Assembly: GCF_004348455.1 (NCBI RefSeq)
Contig: NZ_SMKA01000071.1
Location: 1 to 32,404 of the forward strand
DNA: 32,404 bases
Reading direction: 5' to 3'
Origin: Kribbella albertanoniae
Lineage (GTDB): Bacteria > Actinomycetota > Actinomycetes > Propionibacteriales > Kribbellaceae
Part shown: positions 29,650 through 32,404 of the stretch, piece by piece
Numbering within the stretch: position 1 is the first letter of the stretch
Layout: every line of letters starts with the position of its first letter
Notes under the pieces: generated by a model
What the model saw: only the letters and a program-made list of their open reading frames with translations
Told to the model about the DNA's origin: nothing
Databases searched by the model: none
Made by a program: the position numbers and the translations under genes

Positions 29650-31794
29650 GTGAACAACAGGGTGCGATCGTTGGGGCGGTGGGCCTGGCGGGGCGGGATC
29701 GCGCTGGTCCTGATCGGCTGGCTGCTGATGGGCGCGATCGGCGGGCCGACGGTCGGCAGGCTGAGCGAGGTCCAGGAGAACGACAACGCCAACTTCCTGC
29801 CGAAACAGGCCGAATCCACGCTCGTTTCGAACGAATCGGCCAAGTTCGTCGACTCCAAGGCACTCCCGTACTTCGTCCTGGTCGAACGCGATTCCGGCAT
29901 CACCCCGGCCGACCTGGCGGCGGCTCGTGGGTTCCTCGCGAAGCTGCCCGCGCTCGATCTCGGCGGTGGCAAGAAGCTCGGCGACTACCTGGCCGCTCCC
30001 CCGCAGACCGTCGTACCGTCCGCGGACAAGAAGGCCCTGCTCCTCACCGTCGAGCTGGACGGTGAGCGGGCCGACGAACTGGTCGCCGAGGGCGAGACTG
30101 TGCTGTTCGCCACTGCGGCCACGATGCGTGACGAAATCAAGCGGGATCTCACTCCGAGTGGTCTTCAGGTCTACGTGACCGGACCCGGTGGGGTGCTCGC
30201 GGACTTCATCGTCGCGTTCAGTGGGATCGACGGGATCCTGCTCGGGGTCGCGCTCGCGGTCGTCTTCGTGATCCTGCTGATCGTCTACCGCAGCCCGATC
30301 CTCCCGATCGCCGTCCTGCTGACCGCCGTCTTCGGACTCGCGCTGGCCGCATCGATCGTGTACCCGCTGGCGAAGAACGGCGTACTGGAGCTGAACGGGC
30401 AGAGTCAGGGCATCCTGTTCATCCTCGTGGTCGGTGCAGCAACCGACTACTCGCTGCTGCTCGTCTCGCGGTACAAGGAAGAACTGCACGACTACACCAG
30501 CAAGTACGACGCGATGCGGATCGCCTGGCGGGCTTCGATCGAGCCGATCGCGGCGAGCGCGGCCACGGTCATCCTCGGTCTGCTGTGCCTGCTGCTGTCG
30601 CAACTCGGCAGCACCAAGGGACTCGGGCCGGTCGGGGCAATCGGTATTTTCGGGGCGCTGATCGCTTCGATGACGTTCCTGCCGGCTCTGTTGCTGGCCT
30701 TCGGACGGCGGATTTTCTGGCCGTCGATCCCCCATGTCGATCACGTGCACGCGCGCGATCAGGTGGGTGGGCGGCGGCTCTGGGGTCGCGTGTCCGGGCT
30801 GGTCGGGCGGCACCCGCGACGGGTCTGGGTGATCAGTGCGCTGGCGTTGCTGGCGTGTGGTGCGTTCCTGCCGACGTTCAAGGCGAGCGGGATCTCGCAG
30901 GAGGACCTGTTCCTGAGCAAGGTCGAGTCCGTCACCGGGACCGAGGAGCTGGGCAAGCACTTCGACGCCGGCGCCGGTACGCCGGTCCAGATCCTCACCC
31001 CGGTCGCGCAGGCCGAGCAGGTGGTACAGATCGCGACCCAGGTCGACGGAGTCGGTGCTGCCTCGGCGTCGGTGGCTCCCGGCGTACCGCCGAAGGTTGT
31101 CGACGGCAAGGTTCTGGTCCAGGCGACCTTGAAGGTGAAGGCCGACTCCCCCGCCGCGACCAAGGTGGTCGAACACCTGCGCACCGAGCTCGACAAGGTC
31201 AGCCCCGACGTCCTGGTCGGCGGCAACACCGCGATCAACCTGGACGTCCTCGACGCCAGCAACCGCGACCTGCGGGTGATCATCCCGACCATCCTCGCCG
31301 TCATCTTCCTGGTCCTGATGCTGCTGCTCCGCTCGATCCTGGCCGCGGTCCTGCTCGTCGTCGCCAACGTGATCTCGTTCGCCGCCACCCTCGGCGTCAG
31401 CGCGATCGCCTTCAACCACATCTTCGGCTTCCCCGGCGCCGACCCCGCCATCCCGCTCTACGGCTTCGTCTTCCTCGTTGCCCTAGGCATCGACTACTCG
31501 ATCTTCCTGATGACCCGCGTCCGCGAGGAGTCCGCCGAACAGGGCACCCGCCCCGGCATCCTGGTCGGCCTGGCCGTCACCGGCGGCGTCATCACCTCAG
31601 CCGGCGTAGTCCTGGCAGCCACCTTCTCAGCCCTAGCAGTGCTCCCCATCCTCTTCCTGGTCCAGACCGCCTTCCTCGTCGCCTTCGGCGTCCTCCTCGA
31701 CACCACCGTCGTCCGCTCCCTCCTCGTCCCCGCCCTCGCCCACGACATCGGCCCCAAAGTCTGGTGGCCCAGCAAACTCTCCCGAGAGCGGTAG
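29650..31794 (+). CDS. MMPL/RND-family membrane transporter
   Basis: The 714-residue protein shows the MMPL layout: one N-terminal membrane segment, a large extracellular loop, a block of five to six segments, then a second copy of the same arrangement. The two conserved Asp-Tyr motifs for proton coupling are present (ATDYSLLLVSRYKEE and GIDYSIFLMTRVREE). Such transporters export lipids, siderophores or toxic compounds with the proton-motive force. The substrate is unknown and no lipid biosynthesis genes are adjacent. The start is a GTG at 29650 with GGAGGGG about 9 nt upstream. It is divergent from the nitrate operon. Its second half has a strong third-position C bias, which creates long antisense open frames. 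Confidence 0.92.
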   Translation: MNNRVRSLGRWAWRGGIALVLIGWLLMGAIGGPTVGRLSEVQENDNANFLPKQAESTLVSNESAKFVDSKALPYFVLVERDSGITPADLAAARGFLAKLPALDLGGGKKLGDYLAAPPQTVVPSADKKALLLTVELDGERADELVAEGETVLFATAATMRDEIKRDLTPSGLQVYVTGPGGVLADFIVAFSGIDGILLGVALAVVFVILLIVYRSPILPIAVLLTAVFGLALAASIVYPLAKNGVLELNGQSQGILFILVVGAATDYSLLLVSRYKEELHDYTSKYDAMRIAWRASIEPIAASAATVILGLLCLLLSQLGSTKGLGPVGAIGIFGALIASMTFLPALLLAFGRRIFWPSIPHVDHVHARDQVGGRRLWGRVSGLVGRHPRRVWVISALALLACGAFLPTFKASGISQEDLFLSKVESVTGTEELGKHFDAGAGTPVQILTPVAQAEQVVQIATQVDGVGAASASVAPGVPPKVVDGKVLVQATLKVKADSPAATKVVEHLRTELDKVSPDVLVGGNTAINLDVLDASNRDLRVIIPTILAVIFLVLMLLLRSILAAVLLVVANVISFAATLGVSAIAFNHIFGFPGADPAIPLYGFVFLVALGIDYSIFLMTRVREESAEQGTRPGILVGLAVTGGVITSAGVVLAATFSALAVLPILFLVQTAFLVAFGVLLDTTVVRSLLVPALAHDIGPKVWWPSKLSRER

Positions 31795-31797
31795 GGC

Positions 31798-31897
31798 GTA
31801 CATAAGAACTGTTAGTAGGGCTCGGAGGCTGGCATTCCCAGGCGGGGGCGGGGTCGCTCAGGCCCGGAATTGCCGCGTACTAACAGTTCTTCTGTAC
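31798..31897. repeat. 100-bp inverted-repeat element (copy 2)
   Basis: GTACATAAGAACTGTTAGTA (31798-31817) and TACTAACAGTTCTTCTGTAC (31878-31897) are inverted copies, matching at 19 of 20 positions, around a 60-bp GC-rich centre. The total of 100 bp and the GTAC ends equal those of copy 1. It begins 4 bp after the MMPL stop, and its right arm ends 25 bp before the next gene's start, overlapping the expected -35 region of that gene. Confidence 0.8.
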
Positions 31898-31922
31898 ACC
31901 TCTCCCCGGCTAGCTTGGGGGA

Positions 31923-32357
31923 ATGGAGACTTTTGCGGGTGTGATCGAGGTGAACGACGGGGGCGGGGCTTGGGTTGAGGTTCCGGAGCCGGTGATCGCG
32001 AAGTTGGGTGGCGGCGGGCGGATTCCGGTGCTGGCGACGTTCGACGGGGTTGAGTACCGCGGGTCGATCGCTTCGATGGGTGGCTGTATGGCGCTCGGCG
32101 TGCTGAAGGGGATTCGGGCCGAGCTGGGTAAGGGGGCCGGTGACAGTGTCGCGGTGACGGTTGAGCGCGATACGGCTGAGCGGACGGTCGACGTACCGGA
32201 GGACTTTGCAGCTGCGCTTGCTGAGGCGGGGGTGCGCGAGGCCTTCGACAAGCTCAGCTTCAGTCACCGGCGCGAACATGTGCAGGCGGTGCTTGATGCC
32301 AAGAAGCCGGAGACGCGCACCCGCCGCATCGCTAAGGCAGTAGAGATGCTGAAGTGA
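31923..32357 (+). CDS. DUF1905 / YdeI (OmdA)-type protein
   Basis: The 144-residue protein has an N-terminal DUF1905 beta domain (WVEVPEPVIAKLGGGGRIPV, EYRGSIASMGGCMALGVLKG, GDSVAVTVERDT, about residues 15-85) and a C-terminal YdeI/OmdA-type segment (VPEDFAAALAE, FDKLSFSHRREHVQAVLDAK, KPETRTRRIAKAVEML, about 89-144). The family is common in soil actinobacteria; the biochemical role is not established. A -10-like TAGCTT (31911-31916) ends 6 nt before the ATG, so the mRNA may be leaderless, and the inverted-repeat element sits where its -35 should be. No clear neighbour-based function can be inferred. The 47 bases after the stop hold nothing I can identify. Confidence 0.9.
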   Translation: METFAGVIEVNDGGGAWVEVPEPVIAKLGGGGRIPVLATFDGVEYRGSIASMGGCMALGVLKGIRAELGKGAGDSVAVTVERDTAERTVDVPEDFAAALAEAGVREAFDKLSFSHRREHVQAVLDAKKPETRTRRIAKAVEMLK

Positions 32358-32404
32358 TCGTCCTGTCGCGGTAGGCACGCCAGTTGGTGGGTGGGAGCTC
32401 GGGC

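Noticed and set aside
29557..31419. 620-codon open frame on the minus strand opposite the MMPL gene
   Set aside because: It lies antisense to a well-supported transporter gene. Its translation is rich in Arg, Asp, Gln and His with no fold or motif, as expected for the antisense of a GC3-biased gene.
1..32404. CRISPR arrays, tRNA or rRNA genes, prophage or transposase genes
   Set aside because: Reading both strands I found no regularly spaced repeats with unique spacers, no cloverleaf with a T-loop consensus, no rRNA-like sequence and no recombinase or transposase motifs.

Overview
The window is about 70% GC by eye and carries actinobacterial genes throughout: a mycothiol-dependent isomerase-like protein, a streptogrisin-type protease, an Rv0106/Mrf-like CobW protein, a GlnR-type operator, many GTG starts and 4-nt ATGA/GTGA gene overlaps. 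It looks like a chromosomal segment of a soil actinomycete. Kribbella or a relative in the Propionibacteriales is my impression, not a proven assignment. I found no rRNA, tRNA, CRISPR array, integrase or intact insertion sequence.

Layout, left to right. (1) 1-2183, minus: a Tat-secreted polysaccharide lyase family 8 enzyme that runs off the left edge. (2) 2184-2828: a gene-free stretch with palindromes. (3) 2829-7314, minus: a MoxR operon (DUF4129 protein, membrane protein, MoxR AAA+ ATPase, DUF58 protein, membrane protein) interrupted by repeat units at 3389-3598. (4) 7315-7616: a 300-bp spacer with a LacI-type operator, paired GTGCGCAC sites and a 76-bp palindrome. (5) 7617-10038, minus: a secreted streptogrisin-like protease with a P/Homo B domain, and an XRE-type regulator upstream of it, with related TTAACAG/CTGTTAA sites in front of both. 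(6) 10190-11269, plus: a degenerate CobW-family protein resembling the mycobacterial ribosome-hibernation factor Mrf, behind a Zur-box promoter that appears to make a leaderless mRNA. (7) 11258-15496, minus: a catabolic operon (acyl-CoA dehydrogenase, carboxyltransferase, HpcH/HpaI aldolase, maleylpyruvate isomerase-like protein), with a divergent MerR regulator at 15540-15953.

(8) 15956-19671, minus: a compact five-gene operon that I consider the most novel part of the window. It encodes a 69-residue peptide with eight cysteines behind a short leader, a MauE-like membrane protein, a membrane-anchored thioredoxin-like protein with a CAPC motif, an S26 signal peptidase and an ABC exporter without a peptidase domain. 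Together these suggest a system that oxidises, cleaves and exports a disulfide-rich peptide.

(9) 19962-29477, minus: a complete nitrate assimilation operon: nitrate transporter, molybdopterin nitrate reductase, a 1299-residue in-frame fusion of a NasB-like electron-transfer flavoprotein to NirB, NirD, HemD with a winged-helix domain, and sirohydrochlorin chelatase for siroheme supply. Its start carries a GlnR-type operator. (10) 29650-31794, plus: an MMPL/RND transporter. (11) 31923-32357, plus: a DUF1905/YdeI-type protein. Two intergenic inverted-repeat elements, each exactly 100 bp from GTAC to GTAC and sharing the core AACTGTTAGTA, lie at 19806-19905 and 31798-31897.
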